Positions 37,587 to 48,300 of a stretch of 64,000 nucleotides of DNA are shown one piece after another. The stretch spans positions 1 through 64,000 of the forward strand of contig CALKXJ010000010.1 in NCBI GenBank assembly GCA_938003835.1. Reading direction: 5' to 3'. Both the position numbers and the translations under genes were made by a program. Each line of letters opens with the position of its first letter. Within the stretch, counting starts at the first letter, position 1. Under the pieces are notes generated by a model that had not been told where the DNA came from, did not search any database, and saw nothing but the letters and a program-made list of their open reading frames with translations. The stretch is from an uncultured Bryobacteraceae bacterium. Lineage in GTDB: Bacteria > Acidobacteriota > Terriglobia > Bryobacterales > Bryobacteraceae.

Positions 37587-40097
37587 ATGAAGCTCACCCG
37601 CCGGTCTTTCCTTGGAACGATGGGCGCGCCTGCTCTGGCCGCGCCATCCTCGCTGCCTGACGCCGCGCAGATCGCCCGCCGTCACCGGATCGTGCGGCGG
37701 CTCCCCACGCCGGACTTCTTCGAGGGCATGCTGCTCGGCAACGGAGACATCGGCGTTTCTCTTGTGGTGCGACCAGACGCGCTCGGCCTGCATCTCGGCA
37801 AGCTCGACGTCTGGGACATCCGGGTCAGCGAGGACCATATCCGTCATCTGCTTCCCTTTGACGAGCTTCTGGCAATGTGGCGGCGGGCGAGCGAGCGCGC
37901 CAAACAGGCCGGCCGTGCCGATGCGATTTACCTGGAGAACGAGGACCCGGAACTGGTCGAATACGTCAAGAAAATGCGCTCCTCTTACGCCAAGCCGTGG
38001 CCGCGGCCCTGGCCCTGCGGAACCGTCTGGTTGCACTGGGACGCGCGGCAGGTCGCCGTCGAGGAGCAGGAGCTGGACATCGCGAGCGGGCGCTACCGGC
38101 TACTGGCAGCCTGCGACGATCTCCGGGGCAACCGCTCGCAGCGCGGCCTGGAGTGCTTCGTGAGCTGGACCGCAGGTCACGTGCTGATCGCCGGTGATCT
38201 GCCGATCCACTCCATCGCCTACTATCCTCACGTCGACCGCGACTCGGGAATGCCCGCCCCGGAACTCGCCCCCGCCCCGGGCGGCTTCCTCTGCCACCAG
38301 CGGCTGCCGGCCACGGCGCCGACCGAGGAGCAGCCCAGGCCTGGCCCTTCGCGCGACGACCGCAGCTTCAGCCTCTCGGTGCATCTTAACGGCGGCTGGA
38401 GCCTGACGCCGGGCGGCGAGCGGCCAGGGGCGCCCGGTGTCCGTCCCGGCGGGCAGTGGACGACCGGCGCCGGGCCCAGCGAGCGGCCCCGCGCCTTCTT
38501 TGAGCGCAGCCCGATGGGAACCTGGCGCGTCGACGTGGCCCTCATTAGCTCTCTCGATCATGCTTCGCCGCGCGAGCATGCGCCCGCCGAGGCCCAGCGC
38601 CTCGCTCGCGTCCCCGTCGCCGAGCTGCGGCGCCAAACAGCGCGCGCCTGGTACGAGTACTGGTCGAAATCCGCGGTCGAACTCGAAGATCGCGAGCTCG
38701 AGCGCATCTGGTATCACAACCAGTACTGGCTGGCCTGCTGCCTCCGGCCCGGCAAGGTCGCCCCGGGATTGTTCGGCAACTGGTCGATGGGCAACATCGG
38801 CACCGCCTGGCACGGCGACTACCACATGAACTACAACACGCAGCAAGTCTTCTGGGGTGTCTTCTCGAGTAACCACGTGGAGCAGCACCTTCCCTACGTC
38901 GATCTGGTGGAGAAGCTGATGCCGATGGCGGAGTGGAACGCGCGCGTCCAGTTCGGACTGCCGGGCGCCTACTTTCCGCACACGGCCTATCCGGTGCCGA
39001 GCAACGTCAATCCATACCCGGTGCCGCCCTGGGGTTACGAAATCTGCGAAACGCCGTGGACGGTTCAAAGCTTGTGGTGGCACTACGAGTACACACTCGA
39101 TGAGGATTATTTGCGGCGCGTCTATCCCCTCATGAAAGCTGCCACCGATTTCCTGGTGGCTTACCTCAAGAAAGGCGACGACGGCAAGTACCACATCGCA
39201 CCGAGCGTCTCGCCCGAGAACTGGGGCCTCACGGTCGACTTTCGCCTCAATCGCGACTGCATCATCGACCTGGCGCTGACCGAATTCCTGCTCGATGCCA
39301 TGCTCGAGGCCTCGAGGATTCTGGGACGCGACGCGGAGCTTCGGCCTCGGTGGCGGGAGATCCGCGAGAACCTGGCGCCGTATCCCGAGGGCGAAGGTCC
39401 CTACGGGCGCGTGTGGCTGGACGTCGTCGACGCGCCGCTCGAGTGGGTCTATAACGTCCCGGTGACCACCTCTCCGGTCTTCCCCTGCGAGCAGGTGGGG
39501 CTCGATCGCCGCCGGGAACTGCTCGAGATCGCCAGAAGAACCGTGGAGACGGTGCGCCTGGAAGGTGGCAACGACCTGGTCTGGCTCCCGCTGGTCCGCG
39601 CCCGGCTCGGGATGCTCAATCTCGAATGGTTCAAACGCGAAGTGCGTTACTGCCTCATCCCCAACGGCGTCGCCAACGACCGCGTGCGGCAGATCGGGGG
39701 CCGCTACCGCGACGCGACCAACTTCGACTTCATGATGCGCATGGGCATCTGGACGGAGAACCTTTCACTGCCCGCGGTGATCAACGAGTGCCTGCTCCAG
39801 AGCACTCATGGCGTCATCCGGCTCTTCCCGAACACCACGAATCTCGGCCCGGCGCGTTTCCGCCACCTGCGCGCCAAGGGCGCGTTCCTGGTGAGCGCGG
39901 CCTGGGACGGCTACAAGGTCACCGAGGCGGAGGTTCTCAGTGAAAAGGGTGGCCAGGTGCGCCTGCTCAGCCCGTGGCCTGAGACGTTGGTGCTGTCGGG
40001 CAACCGCGAGATCCCTGCGGCGCTGGCGGGCGGCATCCTCGAGTTCGCCACCGCGCCAGGCGAAACCTACCGGATCGTCCCGCGGGGCTGGGCGTAA
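37587..40097 (+). CDS. Tat-exported GH95-like (alpha/alpha)6-barrel glycoside hydrolase
   Basis: The product has 836 residues. A twin-arginine signal (KLTRRSFLGTMGAPALAAP) is followed by an N-terminal beta-sandwich opening (DFFEGMLLGNGDIGVSLVV, LGKLDVWDIR). The helical barrel has WHGDYHMNYNTQQVFWGVFS, ETPWTVQSLWWHYEYTLDE, YHIAPSVSPENWGL and LPAVINECLLQSTHGVIRLFP. A C-terminal beta domain closes it. The layout matches GH95 and related fucosidase/galactosidase families. The substrate is unknown but a side-chain sugar of plant polysaccharide fits. Confidence 0.8.
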   Translation: MKLTRRSFLGTMGAPALAAPSSLPDAAQIARRHRIVRRLPTPDFFEGMLLGNGDIGVSLVVRPDALGLHLGKLDVWDIRVSEDHIRHLLPFDELLAMWRRASERAKQAGRADAIYLENEDPELVEYVKKMRSSYAKPWPRPWPCGTVWLHWDARQVAVEEQELDIASGRYRLLAACDDLRGNRSQRGLECFVSWTAGHVLIAGDLPIHSIAYYPHVDRDSGMPAPELAPAPGGFLCHQRLPATAPTEEQPRPGPSRDDRSFSLSVHLNGGWSLTPGGERPGAPGVRPGGQWTTGAGPSERPRAFFERSPMGTWRVDVALISSLDHASPREHAPAEAQRLARVPVAELRRQTARAWYEYWSKSAVELEDRELERIWYHNQYWLACCLRPGKVAPGLFGNWSMGNIGTAWHGDYHMNYNTQQVFWGVFSSNHVEQHLPYVDLVEKLMPMAEWNARVQFGLPGAYFPHTAYPVPSNVNPYPVPPWGYEICETPWTVQSLWWHYEYTLDEDYLRRVYPLMKAATDFLVAYLKKGDDGKYHIAPSVSPENWGLTVDFRLNRDCIIDLALTEFLLDAMLEASRILGRDAELRPRWREIRENLAPYPEGEGPYGRVWLDVVDAPLEWVYNVPVTTSPVFPCEQVGLDRRRELLEIARRTVETVRLEGGNDLVWLPLVRARLGMLNLEWFKREVRYCLIPNGVANDRVRQIGGRYRDATNFDFMMRMGIWTENLSLPAVINECLLQSTHGVIRLFPNTTNLGPARFRHLRAKGAFLVSAAWDGYKVTEAEVLSEKGGQVRLLSPWPETLVLSGNREIPAALAGGILEFATAPGETYRIVPRGWA

Positions 40098-40104
40098 CGC
40101 CGGG

Positions 40105-40903
40105 TCAGTGGCGCTTCGCCGGCTCCACCACTTCCGGCACGAAATCTTTGCGCTTTTGCCCCACCGCGAGGGACTTTCCGACGAACAGCATGTGCCGGTC
40201 GACCGGAAGCGACTTGTAGTCCAATTCGCTGAGGAAGCGGCCCATCGTGCTGCGAATCACTCGCTGCTTTTCGAGCTCTCTGGCGTCGGAGACGACCGCC
40301 ACCGAAGTGTTCTCCGGATAGTGGCGCTTCAACGCTTCAAACAGCCGCGGGTAGTTCAGATGCATCGTGTAGAAGACCATGGGGCCTCCGGTCGCCATCA
40401 ATTTCTCGTTGACGTCCACCCGACAGGGCCAGTCTTCCAGGGTCAGGATCACCGCGTTGGTGTCGTATCCGTGTGGCGGGCTGCCCTTCGACGCGGCGCT
40501 CGCCGCCTGGAAGGCGCCGACTCCCGGAACGACTTCGGTCGGGATGTCGGGAAGCAGCAAGTCGAGAAACAGCGTCATGCCGTACATCATCGGATCGGCG
40601 CTCTAAAGATTGGCGACGATTTTCCCTCCTGGCGCCGTAGAACCTGCGGAGACCGTGCGCCTCTTCCCAGACCTCCTTTCCCGCTGCCTATCCGGACCAC
40701 ATGGACCGGACGGCGCCCTCTTCGGCCACCGGGATGTCCATGCGGGCGATCACCTTCTGCGCCCGGACGGTGACGAGATCCGGGGCGGTTCCCATCCCGA
40801 CGATAAAGAATTAAGCGGGAGCAGCGCTCTGTGCCGGGCCGAGCCCGGCCAGGATCAGAAGAGGCACTAGCCGGAAGGCAACTCGGATCGGATGCCTCTT
40901 CGA
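40105..40903 (-). pseudogene. exported tetrapyrrole-methylase-family protein, broken by several lesions
   Basis: A signal peptide (VPLLILAGLGPAQSAAPA) runs into TAA near 40812. The same frame then gives FFIVGMGTAPDLVTVRAQKV, the N-terminus of SAM-dependent tetrapyrrole (precorrin) methylases. Further on, KIVANL-stop-SADPMMYGMTLFLDLLL has a TAG where the family has Glu. From 40590 the C-terminal half is open (TEVVPGVGAFQAASAA, YPENTSVAVVSDA). At least two stops and one frameshift are present. Export of a precorrin-methylase-like enzyme is odd and probably reflects a different substrate. Confidence 0.7.
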
Positions 40904-41067
40904 GAACGACCTCCAGGAAAGACAGTGGATTGAATTCCTGCCCGTCGTTCAGGCGGGTCGGAATCGAAACGGACCGGAGCGAGCATCGGCAGTGCTCGTG
41001 TCATCCCGTCCCAGATACACGACCATGTCAACTTATCACGACAGCCTCATGATACGCGAGAGGATTC

Positions 41068-42393
41068 GTGGGTGCTCCGGGCATGAAAAGGCTGCTATCG
41101 CTGCGCGGTCTCTCGCTGAACCTGCCCCTGGCGCAGTCCAGTGCTCCGGTCATCGAATGGTTGACCCGGTTGCAGTCCCTCGAGTCCACTCTCCGCGGCA
41201 TCCCGGACGGAGCGGCGGCAGAGATCCGGCGCCCCAAGGGGGATCTTCGCCTCCTGCGCCGCGAGATGGAAGCGCATCCGGAAACCGAAGGCTTTGATCT
41301 GCCGCCACCGGCCCCGAGCGGCGATCGCGCCGCCCTACCGGCGGAGGCGTCCGCCATGCGGGCCGTGCTCGAAGAACAGCGGCGGAGGAAACCGGGAACC
41401 GCTTTCCACCTGGCCAGGATCGAATTCAACGTCACGGCCGCCGTCGAACAGCTTTCGACTGCCACGACGCTCGATGAGAGCCACTACCGGCGGCGAAATC
41501 GGAGAACCGTCCCCGACGCCCTCAGCCTCATCCCCGGCGTCTCCCCTCAGCGCGTGGGGCCGCGCACCGGGAGGGCAACCTCGGCGAGCCGACGGGCAGC
41601 TTTTGCCGCCAAGTCTTCTCTATCGGCTTCGAAGACACCCTCCGGCTGAGTCAGCGCGTTTCGACGATCTTTGGATTCAGCGCCGACCGCCTCCAGGTGT
41701 TCAACGCGGAGAATTTCGCCGCCGGCTTCATCACGCCGTTTCCCAAAAACGACCTTTGGGTCTGGAATCCGCAAGCGGCGCTCTTTTACAGTCTCGGCGA
41801 ATGCACGAAACTGCACCTGACATTCGCGCGCAAGACTCGGCGCCCAACCATCAAGCATCGCTACTCCAATCGCCGGCCGGCGCACCTTCCTCGAGGTCAA
41901 TCTGTTCCGGAGCGACGTATCCAACTCGACGCAGCGGTTCTTCGTCCAGCCCAACGTCTTGCAACTGCGAAATCTTGGTGAGGCCCGGTATCTGGGCGGC
42001 GAGTTGGGAATTCACCCGGCTCTGACTTCGCGGCTCCAATTGCAGGCCGATTACACCTATCTGAGCCGCCGCAACATGAGCAACCCTGCTCTGCCGATGG
42101 TCGACACGCCGCGCCACAAGACCTCCGGCGCCCTCATCGATCCATTGGGCTCGCGCGTCTAGCTGATGGCGGACCTTCGTTACCAAGCCGGCCGCTTCTA
42201 TCAGAACGACGCGGAAAGGTTCAGCCGCGCCAGTAACTATGCGGTCGCCGACTTCGGCGGATCGGTCCGCCTCTACCGCCAGGCCGAATTGCAGGCCGGC
42301 GTGCAGAACGCCCTCGACCGGAACGATTTTCTGGTCGATGGATATCCGGAAGCCGGCAGCACAGCCTTTGTGAATCTCCGCTATCGTTTCTGA
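41068..42393 (+). pseudogene. TonB-dependent receptor, internally deleted and frameshifted
   Basis: The first part (about 41068-41570) ends in RRRNRRTVPDALSLIPGVSPQRVGPR, the plug entry of a TonB receptor. From 41568 the frame gives QVFSIGFEDTLRLSQRVSTI and other barrel strands, then breaks near 41840. Later pieces (YLGGELGIHPALTSRLQLQA, a stop near 42160, then VADFGGSVRLYRQAELQAGV) lead to the terminal VNLRYRF with the C-terminal Phe of outer-membrane barrels. It is far shorter than normal receptors, so most of the plug and barrel is gone. Confidence 0.75.
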
Positions 42394-42409
42394 GAGGAAG
42401 GCCGAGGTC

Positions 42410-43433
42410 ATGTCTGTCGAAAGCCGCCTGTCGGTGATCCGCCGGACCCGGGGCATCCGAGCGGCGGAGCTGGCTCGTCGCGTGGGCGTCAGCCGGCAGA
42501 CCATTTACGCCATCGAGTCGGGCAACTAAGTCCCGAACACGGCCCTCGCGCTGCGTCTCGCCCGCGAACTGGAGGTTACCGTCGAGGACCTGATTTCACT
42601 CGGCGAAGCGGCGCCCCCGGCGGCAACGACGGTGCGGGCGACGCTGCCCAGCTCATCCCACCAGGAACGGAATCGGCTGGTGAAGCTTGCGCGCGTGAAA
42701 GACCGGTGGCCGGCCGCCGCGGTCGAAAGAGTGCCGGCTTACCTTCCGGACGTCGAAGGCATCGTCTCGCGTGTACCTAAGGGAGCCTCGCCGGCCGTCG
42801 TCGAGCTTCTCAGCAGCCCCGAATCGTTCAGCAAGCGCCTTCTCATCGCCGGCTGCGATCCCCCCTGGGGTTACTGGCCCATTGGACCGAAAGGATCGCG
42901 GGCTTCGAAATCGTGACGGTTCCCGCCTCGAGCCGGCGCTCCATCGAGTGGCTCAAACGCGGGCTCGTCCACATCGCCGGCAGTCACCTCGAAGACCCCG
43001 AGACCGGAGAATTCAACGTGCCCCTGCTCCAGCGGCTGATGTCGCGGGAGGAGCTGGTCGTGGTGACATTCGCCCGCTGGGAGGAGGGCTTCGTCGTGGC
43101 GCGGGGCAATCCGCTCGGCATCCGGGAGATTGCAGATCTGCTCCATCCAAAGGTCCGGCTCATCAATCGCGAGGTCGGCTCAGGCAGCCGCGCGGTGCTC
43201 GATTCCCTGCTGCAAAAGGAGGGGATTGCTCCCCGCAGAGTGCGCGGCTACGATCAGATCGCCTCGGGCCACCCCGACGCCGCGCTGCGCATCGCCACGC
43301 CCTCCGCCGCGAGCTGCTCAACCTTCCGGCCGTCCAAGCCCTTCTCGACGTGCTCCGGCGCGCCACCTTGCAGCGCAAGCTGGAGTCTCTGGCCGGCTAC
43401 GACGCCGCGAAAACCGGCCGCGTCCTGACCTGA
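42410..43433 (+). pseudogene. XRE helix-turn-helix / molybdate-type substrate-binding regulator, broken
   Basis: ATG 42410 begins SVESRLSVIRRTRGIRAAEL, a Cro/CI helix-turn-helix, interrupted by TAA at 42527 where a Tyr is expected (IESGN-stop-VPNTALALRLARELEV). The PBP-like domain follows. A slip in the C-run near 42860 shifts the frame before TVPASSRRSIEWLKRGLVHI and RLINREVGSGSRAVLDSLLQ. The end of that domain is deleted, and the last 45 codons (ELLNLPAVQALLDVLRRATL) lie in a third frame. ModE-like regulators of this design sense oxyanions or cofactors. Confidence 0.8.
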
Positions 43434-43443
43434 CGGGCAAGGC
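43298..43443 (+). repeat. 146-bp direct repeat, copy 1
   Basis: This copy is nearly identical (about four differences) to 45146-45291, exactly 1848 bases downstream. It encodes the C-terminus of the broken XRE/substrate-binding regulator. Confidence 0.85.
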
Positions 43444-44398
43444 GCTCCGCAGTGAGCATCACCAGCCCGTGGCCCGATCCAGCCGCGGTTTCGACAGAAC
43501 CCGAAGTTCGGTTCCGCCCGCCGGGCGGCATCATCGAAATCGCGGCGCGGCCGGGGGAGATAGGTCGCGTCCTCGCGTGCGCCCCGTCATGGACCGGCGC
43601 CTCATCGCCCACTCCGGACCAGGAGCACCCGATCCCCGCGAGGTCGTCGCATCCGGGAAGCTCCCCCGCATGGGATCCTCGCGAGGCCACGGTGCGGGCC
43701 GGGCTAATCGCAGGTGGCAGCCACTGGGCCGGCGCCCCCGCACGGCGCCACCGAACCTTCTCTGCCCCCGCCCGAGAGGTCGCGCGGAGAACCTCGGTTT
43801 GATATGGGAACGATTACGCCTGCGTTGCCTTTCGAGACATGCTCGGCAATGCCTCACCTGCGAAGCCGAGCTGCGGAACATCCCATGGCAGCCCACCTGC
43901 ACGTCGTCCCCCGCGCAGTCAAAAAGCCGGAGTTTGGCTCTCGCCTGCTGATTGGTATCGGTATGTGACCGGGCGCCCCGATGTGCCGGCCTTACTGCAC
44001 CTGGAGTATCAGGACCGCGCGGCCGGCCGTGCTCGACATCACGGGTGCCGCTGCCGACCCAGTGACGCAAACTGAGGTCACGCGCCGGCTCGGCGTCTCG
44101 CATCCGAACGCGCGCCGGCTTGCGGGCGCTCCGGCAATCGAGGGATCGCGCGAGATCTGCGCGCCTCCGAGGGGCAGGCGGGTCGGCCCCCCCCGCCTCA
44201 ACCCCCGCACCGTGCAGAGGCATTCTCCTTGCTGGTCCCGCCGCGAAGTTGCGCTCGCCCTCCCCCAACGACGGCGCTTTGGTCTGTGGAAACGCGTGCG
44301 CGCCGCCCCGGGGCAAAGCCCACGCGACGGTGCCTGTCAAGTGCCGGCCAACGGATGCAACGCAGCGGAAGGCGGATTGATCGACGGCGAAGCCCAGT
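43434..44398. other. no supportable gene (about 1 kb)
   Basis: Open frames on both strands lack motifs and translation signals. A short phrase near 44070 (QTEVTRRLGVSHPNARR) looks like one helix-turn-helix but has no domain around it. The stretch is probably decayed coding DNA inside the direct-repeat interval. Confidence 0.45.
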
Positions 44399-44914
44399 TC
44401 AGCTTACTGAATGCAGGCGATAGAAGCGATCGAAGGTTTCCTGCCAGAGGCGCCCCTCGCGGCGGCCCTGGAGCTCCTCGAGAGCGATGCCGGGCCCGTG
44501 CATAAACCAGGGCTCAAAGTGGCTGCCCAAAACAGGTAGGTTGTGAAGAGCCCCCTCATTTCGGCGCCCGATTCGCCAGCGCAAATGGGGCAGCGCCTCT
44601 TGCAGCCGCACGGCGACCAGCAGTCCCAGATCGCGCGCCAGCTCAACTCCGGCGGGGGTCAGGTGCCAGCAGACGAACTCCGGCGGGAATTCGTAAGGAT
44701 CTCTGGGGTTGCGCGGGGGCAGTTGGCGTTCTTCGTAAAAGCAGTAGTCTGGCCCGGACAGCGTCCGGATGGCGGCTTGGCCGACTTGCAACAGGTCTCC
44801 GGGAAACCGCTGTTGAACCGCCTGGGCGCGCGGGAGGAGTTGTTGCATCAGCCAGTCGAAAAAGGCTTGCGCTTGGGCTCGTGTCCACCGGGCGGGATTC
44901 TCGGGGAGGTCCAT
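44399..44914 (-). CDS. unknown soluble protein inside the direct-repeat interval
   Basis: ATG 44914 is preferred over upstream starts because the preceding residues look random. The product has 171 residues. The N-terminal helices (RWTRAQAQAFFDWLMQQLLP) are followed by GPDYCFYEERQLPPRNPRDP, FVCWHLTPAGVELARDLGLL and LVAVRLQEALPHLRWRIGRR, ending FDRFYRLHSVS. Composition is that of a normal globular protein, and the frame is intact among broken neighbours. I recognise no family. Confidence 0.6.
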   Translation of the reverse strand: MDLPENPARWTRAQAQAFFDWLMQQLLPRAQAVQQRFPGDLLQVGQAAIRTLSGPDYCFYEERQLPPRNPRDPYEFPPEFVCWHLTPAGVELARDLGLLVAVRLQEALPHLRWRIGRRNEGALHNLPVLGSHFEPWFMHGPGIALEELQGRREGRLWQETFDRFYRLHSVS

Positions 44915-45011
44915 ATTGCTTTTGATCGTCAGGGCGCCGCGAGCTCGCTTGCCCCGCAAGGCAACCCAGGTTCTTCGCGCGGCAAACTTTGACGGGCTCT
45001 ATAAGTGTAAG

Positions 45012-45092
45012 TGCCCGCGCTTTCACGCCGCGCGGCAGGCGCGGCTGTCGCTGCCGCCGGCCGTCTAGCCCCGGCTGATGCTCGTGCGCCTC
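45012..45092 (+). pseudogene. possible short remnant of a second IS1182-family transposase
   Basis: The frame reads CPRFHAARQARLSLPPAV, stop, PRLMLV. This lines up with the N-terminal block of the IS1182-type transposase at 1400-1475 (CQRF-stop-AERRRRPSPPGVYSRLMVV). Only about 80 bases are recognisable, and they lie just upstream of repeat copy 2. Confidence 0.4.
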
Positions 45093-45145
45093 AGCCCCGG
45101 CCGGGCGGGCGGTCTCGCTCCGATTCAGGCCGAGCGATTCGGCTT

Positions 45146-45291
45146 CGCCCTCCGCCGCGAGCTGCTCAACCTTCCGGCCGTCCGAGCCCTTCTCGACGTG
45201 CTCCGGCGCGCCACCTTGCAGCGCAAGCTGGAGTCTCTGGCCGGCTACGACGCCGCGGAAACCGGCCGCGTCCTGGCCTGGCGGGCAAGGC
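45146..45291 (+). repeat. 146-bp direct repeat, copy 2
   Basis: This is the second copy of the regulator C-terminus (ELLNLPAVRALLDVLRRATL). About 25 bases before it (IQAERFGFALRR) look like the intact version of what is missing in copy 1. It ends 13 bases before the stop of the TonB receptor gene. Confidence 0.85.
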
Positions 45292-45303
45292 CCCGAGCCG
45301 GTC

Positions 45304-48300
45304 TTAGAACAGCAGCTTCAGGCCAAACTGGATCTGCCGGGCCGGGTATGACTGCGTGATCACCCCGAAGGCCGGCGAGGAGCGGTTCGGATTCGGCGCC
45401 CGGAAGTTGGTCTTGTTGAACAAATTAAACGCCTCCGTCCGGAACTGAAGCTGGAACCGCTCGCTGAGCCGGAAGTGCTTCTGTACGCCGGTGTCGATCT
45501 GCCAGAACGACGGTCCATAGACGCTATTGCGGCCGGCGTTTCCGAAGGGCCGGCTCGGATCGGTCGGAATTACGACGGTTGCCGGATTGAGATACCGATT
45601 GGGGCCACGCTCTGCCTCGCCCACCAGCGGATCGCCGATGACATTCGGCCGGTAGGCGATCGCGCCGCGCCAGTCGGGACCGATGTCGGAGACCTGAAAA
45701 TTCGTCGGCGGCGCGTAGCGCAAATTGATCGGCTCGCCCGAAGTGGCCATCGAGATCGCGCTAATCTGCCAACCGCCCAGGATCGCCTCCGCTGCGCCGG
45801 GCAGCGAGCCAAGGTATCGGCGGCCTTTGCCCACGGGGACTTCCCAGAGGATCGCCGTGGTGTTGTTCAGCCGCTGATCGTAGCCTGAGGGCCCCTTCTC
45901 GGCGCGCAGGTCATAGAAGTTCTGCGGGCTGGAGGCGTTGCCGTTGCCCTGATCCTCGAGCGCCTGGCCGACGTTGTCCATCGACTTCGACCAGGTGAAG
46001 CTATTGAGCAGCGACAGGCCGGCCGCGTACCGCCGTTCCACTTTGAACTGGAACCCGTGGTAGTTGTGCCAGCCCGACGGGCTGGTGATGGTGATCCCGG
46101 CGAAGCCCGGAATCGGCCGGCGCGCTTGAAGCGGCGCGTTTTCGCCGGGGTTCTGCGGCCGTGCCTGGTTGAAGTCGGCGAACATGATCAGCTTGTTCGA
46201 GCGGCTGCCGACATAGGCCAGATCGAAGACCACGCCCGCGATATCGCGCTGGATCGAGAAAAACCAGTTCTGCACGTAGCCGGTGCGCGTCTCGCGCGGG
46301 ATGTAGGAAATGTTGGCCCGCAGCGGATTAAACTTGTCCGGGCTGGTTAATCCCTCCGGATAGCCCTGTTCGGTCAGGCGGAAGCCGGGCTCGCCCGGTC
46401 GCTGGTTAACCACCGCCGTCACCACCTGGGGCCCGTTGATGGCCAGGATGTTGCCTCCGCCGGAGCGGTTGAAGTGCACGTAGCTGATGCCGTAGCCGCT
46501 GCGAATCGCCGTCTTGGGATTCAGCGCGTAAGCGAAGCCGATGCGCGGCGCCCAGTTGTTGCGGTCCGGATTGACCTGGGCCCGATCGGCGATCGAGCCG
46601 GCCTTGGCCTGGATGATCCGGTTGGTGATCGGGTCGTAGTTCGAAAGCAGGTTGTCACGCTCCCACTGAGGCGTGAAGAATTCGTAGCGCACGCCGAGAT
46701 TGAGCGTCAGCCGCTGGGTGACGCGGTAATCATCCTGGATGTAAGTCATGTGACCCACCTGCCGGTACTGGGCGATGAAGAAGTTGGTTAGCGAGTATCG
46801 GCTGCGCAGGCCGAAGATGAAGTCCGCCAGGGCGTGCCCGCTGAAGGCGCCCTGGTAGAAATCCTGCCCGTAGAGCGGGTTCACATCCTGAATCTCGGTG
46901 TGGATCCTTTGATATTCATAACCGGTCTTTAGCGAGTGCCGGCCCAGCATGTGAGAGTAGTTCAGGCGCGGGTTGTAGAGGAACGGGTGCTGCCATTGCG
47001 GATTCGTGGGCTGGCGGCCGAAGCGGGAAAAGCCGGTCACCTCCTGGGCGGTGATCCCGCCCGTCAGGCGCGGGTCCTCCGACAGCCCCGGAATGCCGAA
47101 CCGCGCCTTCATGCTTGGCCCGCCGATCTCCGGCGGCTCCTTGCCGGCGCGGGTCTTCGACAGGCCCAGCCGCGCCTCGAGGAGCGAAAACGGCGAGACG
47201 GTCCAGGTGACGCCCGTGGCCAGTTGCTGGTTGAGAATCCGGATGAAGCCGTTGCCGTCGCCGCCCGCCGGGCCGGGAATGTTCGGCGCCTGGAAGATGT
47301 TCGTCTTGCGGTGGCTGGCGCGCACGAATACGGAGACGCCGCTGCTTAACTGCCCGTCGAGCTTGACGTCGCCCTTGTCGGTGTTGTTACGGTCCTTGCG
47401 CAGGTGGTTGAACAGGTTCGGATTGACAGGCGAGTTCGGAAGCGGCAGGTTGTCCAGGATGTAGGCGGCGAAGGCGGTGAAGTCCTGCCGCGGGATGCCG
47501 GTGTTCGGTGCGTAAACCTTCCCGGTCAGCGGGTGGCGGATGGTAACCGGGAAGATGCCCCGCCGCTGATCGGCCGTCGGCAGCGTCGAGCTCACAAGGA
47601 AGCTCTCACGCTCGCGGAAGCCCTCGTAATCGGTGAAGAAGAAGACGCGATCCCGCACGATCGGGCCGCCGAGGACGAAGCCGAACTGGTTGCGGCGCAG
47701 CGTCGGTTTGGCGTTGTCGCGCGGTTTGAAGAAGCCGACGGCGTTGAGCTTGTCATTGCGCATGAACTCCCACAGCGTGCCGTGAAACTGGTTCGTGCCG
47801 CTGCGCATGGCGGCGTTGATCATGGCCCCCGAGGTGCGGCCGTACTCGGCGCTCATGTTGTTGGTCACCACGCGGAATTCGGCGATGGCGTCCGGCGGCA
47901 GATTGATCACCTGGTTGCTGAATCCCTGGTTGCTGGTTCCATAAGCGTTGTTGTCGACGCCGTCGAGCAGGAAGTTGTTGAAGGTGGACCGCTGGCCGTT
48001 GACGTTGAACGAGGCCTCGCGCGGCGGATTGGCCACGGCGTAGCTCGAGCGGCGCACGCCCGCCGAGAGCAGCGCCAGATCGGCATAGTTGCGGCCATTG
48101 AGCGGAAGCTCGACGATCTGCCGCTGGGGGATGACCTGGCTGCGCTGGCTCGAATCGGACTCGATTCGGGGGACATAGGCCACCACCTCGACCGTCTCGG
48201 CCACCTGGCCCACCGCCAGCTCGATGTCCACCCGCTGGCGCGCCAGCACGCTCACGATGAAGGTGTCGGTGACGGCCGGGGCGAAGCCCGCCTTCTCGGC

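Noticed and set aside
43531-44340. Minus-strand open frame of 269 codons
   Set aside because: No translation signal, no motifs, and Arg/Pro-rich shadow-like composition in a decayed region.
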